64,000 bases of DNA, taken from Phytohabitans houttuyneae. GTDB lineage: Bacteria; Actinomycetota; Actinomycetes; Mycobacteriales; Micromonosporaceae. The stretch lies in assembly GCF_011764425.1 (NCBI RefSeq), contig NZ_BLPF01000002.1:62001-126000 (forward strand), given 5' to 3'. Below are positions 56,795 to 64,000 of the stretch, piece after piece (position 1 is the stretch's first letter; each line of letters opens with the position of its first letter). Made by a program: the position numbers and the translations under genes. Under the pieces are notes generated by a model. That model was not told the origin of the DNA. It saw nothing but the letters and a program-made list of their open reading frames with translations, and did not search any database.

Positions 56795-57544
56795 ATGGGC
56801 CTGACGCTGAGCGAGGCGCGCCGGCGCCGTGCCGACGGCGCCCGCCAGGTCGCGGACGTGCTGCGCCACCAGGTGCTCGGCGGCGCGTTCGCGACCGGGC
56901 ACCTGCCCAAGGAGGATCAGTTGTGCCGGGAGTTCGGCGTCTCGCGCAACACGGTCCGCGAGGCGCTCGCCCTCCTGGTCGGTGAGGGGCTTGTCGAGCG
57001 GGTGCCGGGGATCGGCACGACCGTCGTCACCGGGAAGTACCCGCACGGGCTGCACCGCTTGATGGGGCTGGCCGAGACGCTGCACGAGCATGGTGAGATC
57101 AGCAACGAGGTGCGGACGGTGGCGCTGATCCGGGCGCCGTCGGCCGTCGCGCGGCGGCTACGGCTCGCGCCCGAGGAGCCGGTCGTCTACGTCGAGCGGG
57201 TCCGGCACCTCGACGGGCTGCCGCTCTCACTCGACCTGACCTACCTGCCGCGGGACATCGGCGAGCCGCTCATGGACGCGGACCTCGCCCGCCGCGACAT
57301 TTTCGTCCTCATCGAACAGACGGCCGGTCAGCCGCTCGGACGGGCCGACATCTCCGTGGAGGCGGTCAACGCGGACCGGCACACGGCCGCGCTTCTGGAC
57401 ACAGTGGACCGTGCCGCGCTGCTCATGGTGGAACGCCTCACCCACCTCGCCGACGGCCGCCCCGTCGACCTGGAGTGGGTCCGCTTCCGCGGCGACCGGG
57501 TCACCATGCGCGGCGAACTGCGCCGCGACTCCGATACGGCCTGA
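56795..57544 (+). CDS. GntR/HutC-family regulator with UTRA domain
   Basis: 249 residues from ATG 56795 (GGAGGGG 4-5 nt upstream). A GntR winged helix (residues about 15-80: LPKEDQLCREFGVSRNTVREAL, GLVERVPGIGTTV) is followed by a UTRA ligand domain (residues about 100-245: EEPVVYVERVRHLDGLPLSL, DIFVLIEQ). Such proteins normally repress their own operon until a small ligand binds. It lies 12 bp upstream of the ferredoxin gene and heads the transport/redox operon, so its ligand is probably the imported compound or a product of it. Confidence 0.92.
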   Translation: MGLTLSEARRRRADGARQVADVLRHQVLGGAFATGHLPKEDQLCREFGVSRNTVREALALLVGEGLVERVPGIGTTVVTGKYPHGLHRLMGLAETLHEHGEISNEVRTVALIRAPSAVARRLRLAPEEPVVYVERVRHLDGLPLSLDLTYLPRDIGEPLMDADLARRDIFVLIEQTAGQPLGRADISVEAVNADRHTAALLDTVDRAALLMVERLTHLADGRPVDLEWVRFRGDRVTMRGELRRDSDTA

Positions 57545-57556
57545 GGAGGCCCACCC

Positions 57557-57784
57557 ATGGCATTGGTGAACCAGCGACTCGACGTGCCTGTGACCATCGA
57601 CGAGAGCCTCTGCGTCGACGGCTGCACCCTCTGCGTGGACGTCTGCCCGCTCGACTCGCTCGCCATCGACCCGCAGACCAACAAGGCCTACATGCACGTC
57701 GACGAGTGCTGGTACTGCGGACCCTGCGCCGCCCGCTGCCCGACCGGCGCCGTGACCGTCAACATGCCCTACCTGCTGAGGTGA
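57557..57784 (+). CDS. AprB-like 2x[4Fe-4S] ferredoxin
   Basis: 75 residues; GAGGAGG precedes the ATG. Two clusters: Cys19-23-26-30 (CVDGCTLCVDVCP) and Cys51-54-57-61 (ECWYCGPCAARCP). The second motif and its spacing resemble the beta subunit of dissimilatory adenylylsulfate reductase (AprB), but without AprB's C-terminal tail. The flavoprotein at the end of the operon resembles AprA, so the two probably form an electron-transfer pair in the cytoplasm. Confidence 0.9.
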   Translation: MALVNQRLDVPVTIDESLCVDGCTLCVDVCPLDSLAIDPQTNKAYMHVDECWYCGPCAARCPTGAVTVNMPYLLR

Positions 57785-57789
57785 GAGGA

Positions 57790-59211
57790 ATGCATCGCGT
57801 GCGCGCCTTCGCGAGCCTGACCGCCGTACTCCTGGTCGTCCCGGCCGGCTGCTCGGTCGCGGGCGCCACCGCCGACGGCGCGGCCGAACAGGTCGTCGTC
57901 GGATACCAGTCGAAGACCATCAACACCGTCACCGCCGGCACGCTCCTGCGCGCGCAGGGATACTTCGAGAAGCGGCTGGAGGACCTGGGCCGCGAGACCG
58001 GCAAGCGGTACGCCGTCACGTGGCAGGACTACGACACCGGCGCGCCCATCACCGCGCAGATGATGGCCGGGAAGATAGACATCGGCTCGATGGGCGACTA
58101 CCCCTTGCTCATCAACGCCGCCCGCGGCCAGCAGAACGCGCAGACGCACACCAAGCTCGTGGCCGTCACCGGCTACAACGTGCGGGGCGCGCTCAACAGC
58201 GTCGTCGTGGCGCCCGGCTCGCCGGTCCGCTCGCTGGCCGACCTGAAGGGACGCACGGTCTCCACCAGCGTCGGATCGGCCGGGCACGGCCTGCTGGTGC
58301 AGGCCGCCCGCAAGGCCGGCGTCGACCCCGAGCGCGACTTCAAGACGGAAAACCAGCAGCCCCAGGTCGGCGCCTCGGCCCTGGAGTCGGGGGCGGTGGC
58401 GGCGCTGTCCCAGTTCGTGGCGTGGCCCGGCCTGCTCGTCCACCGTGGACAAGCCAGGCTGCTCTACGACGGCGGCGCGCTGGGCGTGCCGACGCTGCAC
58501 GGTACGGTCGTCCGCGAGCGGTTCGCGACCGACCACGGCGACGTGGTGCGCGCGTTCCTGCGGGCCCAGCTCGACGCCACGAAGTACCTGCACGAGCAGC
58601 CGCTGGCCGCCGCGCGGATCGTCGCCGAGGCCACCGGCCTGCCGCCCGAGGTCGTCTACCTCTACAACGGAGCGAACGGTGTCGCCACCTTCGACCTGAC
58701 CCTCAAGCCGGTGCTGCGCGCGGCGCTGGAGCAGGACATCCCGTTCCTCACGTCGATCGGCGTCCTCCAGAAGGTCGACCTGGCCGCCTTTGTCGACGAC
58801 AGCCACCTGCGCGCCGTCTACGGCGCCGACCTCGACCGAGATACGGCCAGCACGGTCAACCCCGCCGCCATCACCGGTACCGACAAGGCGTGCGGCCGCC
58901 CCGTGACCGACCCGGCGCTGGCCAGCGAGGTCTGGCCGGCCGGCGGCGAGGCGACCCAGCCGGCGGCCACCCCCACCTGCGCCCTGCGGGCGGTGCGGGC
59001 CCTCGGCGCCGCCCCGCGCGCGGTGTACGTGCCGGACGCCACCACCGGCACCCGCTGGTTCGCGGACAAGTCGGTGTGGGTGCGCGACCCGAAGGCGCCG
59101 GAGGGGGAGCGGCTCAAGCCCTTCGCCGCGCCCTCGACCGCCGCGTCCTACGTGGACTCCCACCCGGGCGCCGCGGTCGTACCGTACGACGAGGCGGTGC
59201 GGTCGGCATGA
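57790..59211 (+). CDS. ABC transporter substrate-binding lipoprotein with NosL-like C-terminal extension
   Basis: 473 residues. A lipoprotein signal ends in VPAGC (Cys about 21). The central region (about 35-350) is a periplasmic-binding protein of the SsuA/TauA/NrtA class: VVVGYQSKTINT, GKIDIGSMGDYPLL, LKGRTVSTSVGSAGH. The extra C-terminal 100 residues contain ACGRPVTDPALASEVWP, TPTC, WFADKSVWVRDPK and AASYVDSHPG, which resembles NosL, a copper-binding lipoprotein family; such a fusion is unusual. ATG 57790 is 5 bp after the ferredoxin stop; GTG 57799 is possible. The last codons overlap the permease start (ATGA). Confidence 0.88.
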   Translation: MHRVRAFASLTAVLLVVPAGCSVAGATADGAAEQVVVGYQSKTINTVTAGTLLRAQGYFEKRLEDLGRETGKRYAVTWQDYDTGAPITAQMMAGKIDIGSMGDYPLLINAARGQQNAQTHTKLVAVTGYNVRGALNSVVVAPGSPVRSLADLKGRTVSTSVGSAGHGLLVQAARKAGVDPERDFKTENQQPQVGASALESGAVAALSQFVAWPGLLVHRGQARLLYDGGALGVPTLHGTVVRERFATDHGDVVRAFLRAQLDATKYLHEQPLAAARIVAEATGLPPEVVYLYNGANGVATFDLTLKPVLRAALEQDIPFLTSIGVLQKVDLAAFVDDSHLRAVYGADLDRDTASTVNPAAITGTDKACGRPVTDPALASEVWPAGGEATQPAATPTCALRAVRALGAAPRAVYVPDATTGTRWFADKSVWVRDPKAPEGERLKPFAAPSTAASYVDSHPGAAVVPYDEAVRSA

Positions 59212-60068
59212 GCACCCTCACGCTCGCCGGCACCGCCGAGGACGCGCCCAGCCGCCCGGCATCCGCACCGGCCCGGCGGCGCTACCCGACCTGGCTGCGG
59301 TGGGTGGTGCGGGGCGGGTCACTGGCGGCGGCGCTCGCCCTGTGGCAGTGGGTCACCGCCGCGGACATCAACCTCGGCGTCCGCTTCGACCGGCTGCCCA
59401 CGCTCGTCGAGCTCGCCGACTCGCTGCGCCACCATCTCGCGAGTGGACAGTACTACCTGGACATCCTGCAGAGCCTCATCCGCATCCTGTCCGGCTTCGC
59501 CCTTGCGGCCGTCGCCGGGGTCGCGGCCGGCATCGCCGTGGCCCGCTCGCGGGTGCTGGCCGACCTGGCACAGCCGCTGTTCGAGGTGCTCCGACCGATC
59601 CCGGCGATCGCGCTGGTACCGGTGGCGATCCTGCTCTTTCCCACAAACGAGCAGGGCATCGTGTTCATCACGTTCACCGCCGCCTTCTACCCGATCCTGG
59701 TCAGCACCCGGCACGCCGTGCGCGCGCTGCCGACCGTCTGGGAGGACGCGGTGCGCACGATGGGCGGCGGCCGCGGCCGGGTACTTTTCAACGTGGTGCT
59801 GCCGGGCATCCTGCCCGGCGTCTTCGGCGGCCTCTCGGTCGGCATGGGCGTGGCCTGGATCTGCGTCATCTCCGCCGAGATGATCTCTGGTGACTTCGGC
59901 ATCGGCTACCGCACCTGGCAGTCGTACACGATCGTCGACTACCCCGGCGTCCTGGTCGGCATGGCCACCATCGGTGTGCTCGGCTGGGCCACCGCCGGTC
60001 TCGTCGAGCTCGCCGGGCGGCGGGCCACCCGCTGGCTGCCGGCGCGTGACCGGGGACGGGCGCGATGA
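59208..60068 (+). CDS. ABC transporter permease (SsuC/TauC class)
   Basis: 286 residues, about six membrane segments, the first near residue 35. The EAA loop that docks the ATPase is EDAVRTMGGGRGRVLFNVVLPGILPGVFGGL-like (about residues 180-210). The family imports sulfonates, taurine, nitrate or other small anions and pyrimidine-like compounds. Overlaps by 4 bp with both neighbours. Confidence 0.92.
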   Translation: MSTLTLAGTAEDAPSRPASAPARRRYPTWLRWVVRGGSLAAALALWQWVTAADINLGVRFDRLPTLVELADSLRHHLASGQYYLDILQSLIRILSGFALAAVAGVAAGIAVARSRVLADLAQPLFEVLRPIPAIALVPVAILLFPTNEQGIVFITFTAAFYPILVSTRHAVRALPTVWEDAVRTMGGGRGRVLFNVVLPGILPGVFGGLSVGMGVAWICVISAEMISGDFGIGYRTWQSYTIVDYPGVLVGMATIGVLGWATAGLVELAGRRATRWLPARDRGRAR

Positions 60069-60790
60069 TCCCGCTCCGGATGGACGCCGTCGACCTCGGC
60101 TACGACGGCGGACCGGTCGTGCGCGGGCTCGACCTCGACGTCAAGCCCGGCGAAGTGCTCGCCATCGCGGGGGCGTCCGGCTGCGGCAAGTCCACCGTGC
60201 TGCGCGCGCTCGCCGGCCTCCTGCCGCCGCGGGCCGGCACGATCCTCGCCGACGGCGTACCGGTGCGCGGCCCGTCACCCGACCGGGCGCTGGTGTTCCA
60301 GGACGACGCGCTGCTGCCGTGGCGCACCGCGCGGCGCAACGTCGAGCTGCCGCTGGCGATCCGCGGCACATCTCGGGCCGAGCGCCGCGCCCGCGCCGAC
60401 GACTGGCTCGCCCGGGTCGGCCTCGCCGGCCAGGAACGGCGGCTGCCCGGCCAGCTCTCCGGCGGCATGCGGCAGCGCGTCCAGCTCGCCCGCACGCTCG
60501 CCGGCTCGCCCCGGGTGGTGCTGATGGACGAGCCGTTCGGCGCGCTCGACGCGCAGACCCGAGCCGCGATGCAGCGGCTGCTTGTCGGCGTGCTCGCCAC
60601 CACCCCGGCCACCGTCGTCTTCGTCACCCACGACGTCGACGAGGCGGTGCTACTCGGCGACCGGGTGGCCGTGCTCGCGCCGGACGGCGTGTGCGAGCTC
60701 GTCGACGTCCCGTACCCGCGTGAAATGGGCCTCCGCGACGCGCCGGAGGTTGCGGCGGCGCGCGGCCGCGTCCTTTCCGCACTGTCCTGA
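60065..60790 (+). CDS. ABC transporter ATP-binding protein (SsuB/TauB class)
   Basis: 241 residues: Walker A GASGCGKST, Q-loop VFQDDALLPW, signature LSGGMRQRVQLAR, Walker B VVLMDEPFGALD and H-loop FVTHDVDEAV. All catalytic elements are present. It powers import through the preceding permease; start and stop are coupled (ATGA at the 5' end). Confidence 0.95.
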   Translation: MIPLRMDAVDLGYDGGPVVRGLDLDVKPGEVLAIAGASGCGKSTVLRALAGLLPPRAGTILADGVPVRGPSPDRALVFQDDALLPWRTARRNVELPLAIRGTSRAERRARADDWLARVGLAGQERRLPGQLSGGMRQRVQLARTLAGSPRVVLMDEPFGALDAQTRAAMQRLLVGVLATTPATVVFVTHDVDEAVLLGDRVAVLAPDGVCELVDVPYPREMGLRDAPEVAAARGRVLSALS

Positions 60791-60793
60791 AGG

Positions 60794-63481
60794 GTGTGTC
60801 CATTGTTGACTCCGTCGCTGATCGACCGGCTGGAGATGAGCTGCGACGTGCTCGTCGTGGGCGGCGGAACGGCCGGCACGATGGCGGCCATCGCCGCCGC
60901 GGAGGCCGGCGCGCGTGTGCTGCTGCTGGAGAAGGCGCACGTGCGTCACTCCGGGGCGCTGGCGATGGGCATGGACGGCGTCAACAACGCCGTGATACCC
61001 GGCAAGGCCACGCCGGAGGACTACGTCGCGGAGATAACCCGCGCGAACGACGGCATCGTCAACCAGCGCACCGTCCACCAGACCGCGACGCGCGGGTACG
61101 ACATGGTGCGCCGGCTGGAGCGGTACGGCGTCAAGTTCGAGAAGGACGAGTACGGCGAGTACGCCGTCCGCCGCGTACACCGCTCCGGCAGCTACGTGCT
61201 GCCCATGCCGGAGGGACGGGACATCAAGAAGGTCCTCTACCGGGTGCTGCGTGAGCGGAGTATGCGCGAGCGGGTCCGGATCGAGAACCGCGTCATGCCC
61301 GTGCGCGTCCTGACCCGGGACGGCCGAGCGGTGGGCGTGGCCGGCCTGCACACCCGAACGGGCGAGTTCGTGACGGTGGCCGCGGGTGCGGTGATCCTGG
61401 CGACCGGCGCGTGTGGGCGGTTGGGCCTTCCGGCCAGCGGCTACCTCTACGGCACCTACGAGAACCCGACAAACGCCGGCGACGGCTACGCGATGGCGTA
61501 CCACGCCGGGGCCGAGCTGTCCGGCATCGAGTGCTTCCAGATCAACCCCCTCATCAAGGACTACAACGGACCGGCGTGTGCCTACGTGGCCAACCCGTTC
61601 GGCGGTTACCAGGTCAACAACCGGGGCGAGCGGTTCGTCGACTGCGACTACTGGTCCGGGCAGATGATGGCCGAGGTCGCGCGGGAGATCGCTTCGGCAC
61701 GCGGCCCCATCTACCTCAAGCTCACCCACCTGCCGGACGAGACGATCACCGCGCTGGAAAACATCCTGCACACCACCGAGCGTCCCACCCGCGGAACGTT
61801 CCACAGTGGACGTGGGCACGACTACCGTACCCACGACGTGGAGATGCACATCTCGGAGATCGGCCTGTGCGGCGGCCATTCCGCCTCGGGCGTGTGGGTC
61901 GACGAGCACGGTGCCACGACGGTGCCGGGCCTGTACGCGGCCGGCGACCTCGCCTGCGTGCCACACAACTACATGATCGGCGCCTTCGTCTTCGGCGAGC
62001 TGGCCGGCACGCACGCCGCGGGCGCTTTCGAGCCGCCGGGCGAGCTGCCCGCCGACCAGATAGCCGAAGCGCACGAGCTCGTCTACCGTCCACTGTCCAA
62101 CCCGGACGGCCTGCCGCAGCAGCAGGTGGAGTACAAGCTTCGCCGCTTCGTCAACGACTACGTCGCACCGGCCAAGACAGCGGCCAAGCTGCACATCGCC
62201 ATCGAGTCGTTCGAGCGGATGCGAGGGGAGATCGCTGCCCTCGGCGCGCGTACGCCGCACGAGCTGATGCGCTGCGTCGAGGTCTCGTTCATCCGCGACT
62301 GCGCCGAGATGGCCGCCCGGGCGTCGCTGGTACGCGCGGAGAGCCGGTGGGGCCTCTACCACGACCGGTCCGACCTGCCGGAGCGCGACGACGCCGAATG
62401 GTTCTGCCACCTCAACCTTCGCCGCGACGCGGCCGGCGAGATGGAGTTCCTGCGGCGGCCGGTGGCACCCTACGTGGTACCGGTCCCGGAGTTCGCGCAT
62501 CCGCCGGCGTTCGAGCCACACGTGGTAGCGCAGCCAGCGCTCGTCCCGGTCGCCGCCGCCACCGCCGCGAGCGCGGCGAGCGCGTCACGGCCGGTCGAGA
62601 CCGGGCGGCTGCTCTCGGTCCTGCGCCTGGCCGAGGAGCAGCCGAGCCTGGCCGACGTGACGCCCTACCTGTCCGACCCGGACCCCGGCGTGCGGCGCGC
62701 CGCCGTCACCGTGCTGACCGAGTCCACGCCGGACGGCGCCGCGCGGGCGCTGATCGACGTGCTCGCCGACGCCTCCGCCAGCGTGCGCTCGGCCGCCGTC
62801 GCCGCGTTGCGGGAGCTGGCCGACGTGCTGCCCGACGAGCTGGCGCCGGCGTTGCGCGCGCATCGGGCAAGCACCGACCCGGCGGTCCGTGCCGTCGTCC
62901 TCGAACTGCTGCGGGTGACCGGCGCCGGCCTCGTGGACGACTTCGCCGCCGGCCTCGCCGACACCGACCCCGCCGTGCGCCTCACCGCGATCAGCGGGCT
63001 GGTCCGGCTCGACGCGGCGGACGCCCTCGCGCGCGCGGCCGCCGACCCGTCACGCGAGGTACGCGTCGGTGTGGCGCACGGGCTCGGGCGCATCGGATCG
63101 CCCGGCGGCGGTTCCGTCCTCGTGGAGCTGGCCCACGACCCCGACCCGCTCGTGCGCGCGGCCGCCCTCACCGCCGCCGGCGCGGTCGGCTGCGCGGGCG
63201 CGCTGGCCGAGGTGGCTGTGGCCGCGCTCGATGACCCGGCGTGGCAGGTCCGCGCGGGAGCCGCGGCCGGCCTGGCCGCGGCGGACCCCGCCGTCGCGGT
63301 GACAGCGCTGCTGCGGGCGGCCGCGGACCGCAACCACGACGTGCGGCGAGCGGCGGTAAAGGCACTGGCGCGATGGGCCGACAGGGTCGACGTGACGGCG
63401 GCGTTGCGCGCGGCCGCCAGCGACGACGGCGACGCGGATGTACGCGCGTACGCCCGGCGCGCACTGACCGTGCCGGCCTGA
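60794..63481 (+). CDS. AprA/FrdA-family FAD flavoprotein fused to HEAT repeats
   Basis: 895 residues. Residues 1-560 form a flavoprotein of the fumarate reductase/succinate dehydrogenase/AprA superfamily: FAD site DVLVVGGGTAGTMAA (18-32), EKAHVRHSGALAMGMDGVNN, ILATGACGRLG and the closing PGLYAAGDLACVPHNYMIG. The RSG and GVNN segments follow AprA more than SdhA. From about residue 590 to the end are eight or nine HEAT/PBS-lyase-type repeats (pattern DPxxxVRxAAxxAL), a scaffold not found in AprA. GTG 60794 is weakly placed; TTG 60803, 8 nt after AAGGG, may be the real start. It lies 3 bp after the ATPase gene, so it is the last gene of the operon. The substrate is unknown; a sulfur oxyanion or organosulfur compound is a reasonable guess. 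Confidence 0.88.
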   Translation: MCPLLTPSLIDRLEMSCDVLVVGGGTAGTMAAIAAAEAGARVLLLEKAHVRHSGALAMGMDGVNNAVIPGKATPEDYVAEITRANDGIVNQRTVHQTATRGYDMVRRLERYGVKFEKDEYGEYAVRRVHRSGSYVLPMPEGRDIKKVLYRVLRERSMRERVRIENRVMPVRVLTRDGRAVGVAGLHTRTGEFVTVAAGAVILATGACGRLGLPASGYLYGTYENPTNAGDGYAMAYHAGAELSGIECFQINPLIKDYNGPACAYVANPFGGYQVNNRGERFVDCDYWSGQMMAEVAREIASARGPIYLKLTHLPDETITALENILHTTERPTRGTFHSGRGHDYRTHDVEMHISEIGLCGGHSASGVWVDEHGATTVPGLYAAGDLACVPHNYMIGAFVFGELAGTHAAGAFEPPGELPADQIAEAHELVYRPLSNPDGLPQQQVEYKLRRFVNDYVAPAKTAAKLHIAIESFERMRGEIAALGARTPHELMRCVEVSFIRDCAEMAARASLVRAESRWGLYHDRSDLPERDDAEWFCHLNLRRDAAGEMEFLRRPVAPYVVPVPEFAHPPAFEPHVVAQPALVPVAAATAASAASASRPVETGRLLSVLRLAEEQPSLADVTPYLSDPDPGVRRAAVTVLTESTPDGAARALIDVLADASASVRSAAVAALRELADVLPDELAPALRAHRASTDPAVRAVVLELLRVTGAGLVDDFAAGLADTDPAVRLTAISGLVRLDAADALARAAADPSREVRVGVAHGLGRIGSPGGGSVLVELAHDPDPLVRAAALTAAGAVGCAGALAEVAVAALDDPAWQVRAGAAAGLAAADPAVAVTALLRAAADRNHDVRRAAVKALARWADRVDVTAALRAAASDDGDADVRAYARRALTVPA

Positions 63482-63584
63482 CAGCAAACCTCCGGGGACG
63501 GCCGTCTGGAGATTATCCAGATTGCTGAAATGCCGAGGTGGGCTCTGGTATCGGCGGAGAATTTGGGGTTGGGAGGTGGAAGCC

Positions 63585-64000
63585 ATGGGACAGGCACGCG
63601 ATGCCTTGGACAAGCTGACCAAGGCGGGCCGTGGAGGCGCACAGCGTCGATTTGGTGATGAGCATGTACTCCGACGACGCCGTGTTGTCGACGCCGGACG
63701 CCGGAGAGATCAAGGACCGGAACCAGATCGCCGCCTACTGGGGGCAGTTCATCGAGGGCTTCCCGGACGCCAGCTACCGATACCTGAGCAAGATCGAAGC
63801 GGGCGGTAAGGCCGTGGACGAGGGCTGGTTCGAAGGCACCAACACCGAGCCGGTCAAGCTGCCCTCGGGCGAGACGATGCCGCCGACGGGCAAGCACATC
63901 AAGATGCGGTCCTGCGATGTCGCGACCGTCGAGGACGGCAAGGTTGTCGAGCACCATCTCTACTTCGACGAGCTGGACTTCCAGCGCCAGATGGGGCTGA
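63585..64000 (+). CDS. SnoaL-like (NTF2-fold) protein, 3' partial, with apparent frameshift
   Basis: ATG 63585 has a strong GGGAGGTGG 8 nt upstream (MGQARDALDKLTKA). The frame then shifts near 63626, where GGG appears in place of GG; removing one G gives LTKAAVEAHSVDLVMSMYSDD, which continues in frame to the window end with YWGQFIEGFPDASYRY and HHLYFDELDFQRQMGL. This is a SnoaL-like ester-cyclase or limonene-epoxide-hydrolase-type fold. Without the repair a GTG start at 63631 would be possible but has no ribosome-binding site. Function unknown; it is not close to the MonB proteins. Confidence 0.75.

Noticed and set aside
57557-63481. Dissimilatory sulfate reduction or oxidation locus (aprBA)
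   Set aside because: The ferredoxin lacks the AprB tail, the flavoprotein carries HEAT repeats, and no sat, aprM, dsr or qmo genes accompany it.

Overview
The window is about 64 kb of very GC-rich DNA with actinomycete traits: GTG starts, ATGA/GTGA overlaps, SARP and LAL regulators. The family is uncertain; a filamentous genus from the Streptomyces or Micromonospora groups fits. About 53 kb (1-52920) is the right-hand part of a modular type I polyketide cluster. A MonCI-type flavin epoxidase and two MonB-type epoxide hydrolases, both keeping the catalytic Asp38/Glu65 pair, identify it as a polyether (ionophore-like) pathway. A complete five-gene methoxymalonyl-ACP cassette (OMT, FkbH, acyl-CoA dehydrogenase, ACP, hydroxyacyl-CoA dehydrogenase) suggests that at least one extender is methoxymalonyl, giving a methoxy-bearing backbone.

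Layout: 2-9219 (+) holds the end of a fully reducing PKS module, a methylmalonyl module with a dead KR, and the O-methyltransferase. The converging minus-strand block 44873-9254 holds a three-module PKS, a fully reducing module, a DH-KR module, the two epoxide hydrolases, the epoxidase, an odd module (unusual AT, dead KR, two near-identical divergent ACPs) and the other four methoxymalonyl genes. From 44965 to 52920 lie a CPA2 cation/proton antiporter (probable self-resistance), a SARP activator, a type II thioesterase, a small DUF5988-like protein, an acyl-CoA carboxylase beta chain and a LAL (LuxR) regulator. No loading module, chain-terminating TE domain or MonCII-like release enzyme is present, so more of the cluster lies to the left of base 1.

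Three minus-strand promoters (PKS at 44873, antiporter at 46302, carboxylase at 50095) share repeats built on TTAG at 11-bp periodicity, each exactly 8 bp upstream of a weak -10. This is the SARP operator architecture, so the SARP at 46585 probably controls chain building, export and precursor supply together.

From 53698 the content changes to redox and transport genes. First comes an IorAB-like molybdenum hydroxylase pair. Then follows a tight operon: GntR regulator, AprB-like 8Fe-8S ferredoxin, an ABC importer whose binding lipoprotein has an extra NosL-like tail, and an AprA/FrdA-type flavoprotein fused to HEAT repeats. This looks like an uncharacterised uptake-plus-reduction or oxidation system, perhaps for a sulfur compound. 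A partial SnoaL-like gene ends the window.

Caution: five genes carry single-base frameshifts, all in G or C runs (near 20330, 22819, 38522, 49303 and 63626). Each is repaired by one base, so I read them as consensus errors and annotate the genes as whole.
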